This document shows positions 63,042-64,000 of a stretch of DNA of 64,000 bases, in pieces. Both the position numbers and the translations under genes were made by a program. The stretch spans positions 230,535 to 294,534 of the forward strand of contig NZ_JACDTY010000008.1 in NCBI RefSeq assembly GCF_013520985.1, in the 5' to 3' direction. Source of the stretch: Mesorhizobium neociceri (GTDB lineage: Bacteria > Pseudomonadota > Alphaproteobacteria > Rhizobiales > Rhizobiaceae). Under the pieces are notes generated by a model. The model had not been told where the DNA came from and searched no databases. It saw only the letters and a list, made by a program, of their open reading frames with translations. Positions within the stretch are counted from its first letter, which is position 1; the number at the start of each line of letters is the position of its first letter.

Positions 63042-63620
63042 CTATGTCAGCAGGGTACCGAACGCGACGATCTCGAACGCTGTCAGCGCTGTTGCGTCCT
63101 TGTCGACCTTGGCGCGCATCATCGCGCCTTCCCAGGAGTTGAGCAGGAAGGCCGCGATCGTCCTGGCATCCATGTCGCGCCGCAACGCGCCGTCGGCCTG
63201 TGCTTCCTTGACGCAGGATTCGATCGCACGGCTCCACGCCGCCAGCAGCACAGCCAGGCGTTCCCGTACCGGGCGGCTTTGGTCCGGCATTTCAGCGCTC
63301 ATATTGCCGATCATGCAGCCAGTCTGGTAGTCTCCCTGGCGGGTGACCTCGTTAAGATACTGAAAATACCGGCGCAGCCGGTCGACGGCAGGTGTCTTCT
63401 CATCGCCGAGCCCGCTCAGGCCGTCGAGCACCCTTTGCCAGTAGCGCTCCAGGGCTTCGACAGCGAGGAGTTCCTTGCTTTCGAAATGGTTGTAGAACGA
63501 TCCCTTCGGCACCTGCGCCGCTTCGGTTATGTCCTGAACGCTGGTGCCGTTGAACCCCTTCCGATGCAGGGTGTCCACGGCTGCGGCGATGATCTGTTCT
63601 CTGGTGCTCGGTCTTGCCAT
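63042..63620 (-). CDS. TetR/AcrR-family regulator of the NTF2-like/quinone-reductase unit
   Basis: 192 residues. The N-terminal DNA-binding domain is REQIIAAAVDTLHRKGFNGTSVQDITEAAQVPKGSFYNHFESKELLAVEAL. The C-terminal ligand domain (YQTGCMIGNMSAEMPDQ motif, helix WSRAIESCVKEAQADGALRRDMDARTIAAFLLNSWEGAMMRAKV) is the AcrR/NemR-like type, which often detects electrophiles and includes a conserved Cys (here in GCMIGN). The downstream quinone reductase fits an electrophile response. The ATG of MARPST is used; the longer frame reaches into the operator. Confidence 0.9.
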   Translation of the reverse strand: MARPSTREQIIAAAVDTLHRKGFNGTSVQDITEAAQVPKGSFYNHFESKELLAVEALERYWQRVLDGLSGLGDEKTPAVDRLRRYFQYLNEVTRQGDYQTGCMIGNMSAEMPDQSRPVRERLAVLLAAWSRAIESCVKEAQADGALRRDMDARTIAAFLLNSWEGAMMRAKVDKDATALTAFEIVAFGTLLT

Positions 63621-63627
63621 GAGCTGA

Positions 63628-63652
63628 ATATGACCGGTCGTCTTAAATGAGT
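63628..63652. promoter_or_regulatory. TetR operator copy 2, before the tetR gene
   Basis: ATATGACCGGTCGTCTTAAA followed by TGAGT, seven bases before the tetR start. A perfect GACCGGTC palindrome lies at its centre. It matches the box at 63001-63026, supporting autoregulation plus control of the downstream unit. Confidence 0.8.
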
Positions 63653-63740
63653 CAATACGGATTTTCGTACCGCCGCCACTCGCCAGCAACGAGGCAGGTC
63701 TCGGCGATCATGAGCAAGGACGGGCTTTACGGGGGAAAAA

Positions 63741-63817
<77 letters not shown>

Positions 63818-63873
63818 AGGCCCTGCGGCGTATAAGGTTCCGGGCCCTGCCGCGCAACCCCTAAAACGTCAAA

Positions 63874-64000
63874 TGTCGTAAGCACACGAGTTGTCCGGAT
63901 TAGGTAGCAGATGAGTTGTCCGGTTTTATCGCCAGCGAACGGAGGCTGGGGATGAGACGGGCAGCATGGCTACAGGACCGGAGAATGCGGAAGTTTCGGG
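63874..64000 (+). mobile_element. Left end of an insertion sequence (ISNCY/IS1202-like), runs off the window
   Basis: The region just after tRNA-Pro carries the repeated unit GAGTTGTCCGG (63888-63898 and 63914-63924), then GGAGG and a transposase-like start. A left boundary near TGTCGTAAGC is a guess; the element continues beyond base 64000. Its adjacency to a tRNA gene may be chance. Confidence 0.65.
63952..64000 (+). CDS. Start of a transposase gene (partial)
   Basis: Only about 16 residues are inside the window: MRRAAWLQDRRMRKFR. Ribosome-binding site GGAGG stands 7 bases before the ATG. The N-terminus resembles ISNCY-group rhizobial transposases that continue into a MSERQFRRYRDRY-type helix-turn-helix. 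The remaining protein is outside the window, so neither function nor integrity can be judged here. Confidence 0.65.
   Translation, partial: MRRAAWLQDRRMRKFR

Overview
The window is high-GC alphaproteobacterial chromosome, most likely Mesorhizobium or a close relative. Pointers are three tandem DUF680-type small secreted proteins, a MucR/Ros zinc-finger regulator with a C-x2-D finger, a BluB B12-ligand enzyme, an HdaA replication regulator, an Omp25/31-type porin-like barrel, and several families of short palindromic repeats typical of rhizobial intergenic DNA. Most of it is ordinary core chromosome with small, independently regulated accessory units between housekeeping blocks.

Layout. 1-9.8 kb: end of an unknown gene, rlmJ, a MarR regulator, a VOC protein, a TetR/EamA exporter pair, a TetR/DinB divergent pair, an Ala/Lys/Pro-rich histone-like protein, a GST, TfoX and GFA proteins and an outer-membrane barrel. 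10.2-14.5 kb: core run pteridine reductase-like SDR, uvrC, pgsA, moaD, moaE. 14.6-17.2 kb, opposite strand: a complete four-gene bufferin-type RiPP operon (DUF2282 precursor, MNIO/DUF692 enzyme, DUF2063 partner, DoxX) behind a SigF-like ECF promoter; it lies between the real moaE 3' end and a second, diverged copy of that 3' end. 17.4-30.7 kb: META/YbaY protein, cupin/MarR pair with two operators, ndk, AraC, tag, bluB, GST, DinB, a glycine-rich secreted protein, a diguanylate cyclase, a sterol-desaturase-like hydroxylase and a UvrD-like helicase. 30,716-32,711: an intact IS1595-family element with 25-bp inverted repeats and an 8-bp target duplication, carrying a trypsin-like protease gene as passenger. 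33-44 kb: a phytanoyl-dioxygenase/double-cupin fusion, a LysR/2OG-dioxygenase/EamA exporter unit, mucR, an ABC-F ATPase, and a thioredoxin/CcdA/DoxX group. 44.2-52.2 kb: a catabolic block (molybdopterin oxidoreductase, Lrp regulator, diaminopropionate ammonia-lyase, two M20 amidohydrolases, an arginase-family enzyme and dapB). 52.6-53.8 kb: the DUF680 trio. 53.9-55.2 kb: sixA, an orphan hicB and a second broken sixA 5' end. 55.2-60.9 kb: purN-purM, an O-methyltransferase, a CDP-alcohol phosphotransferase, a PerM-type permease and hdaA. 61.1-64 kb: a TetR-controlled NTF2-like/quinone-reductase unit, tRNA-Pro(TGG), and the start of an insertion sequence that runs off the end.

The strongest candidates for special biology are the bufferin operon (presumed copper buffering), with its promoter and flanking moaE repeat, and the IS1595 element with a protease cargo. 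Names come from recognising sequence motifs by eye; no database search was run.
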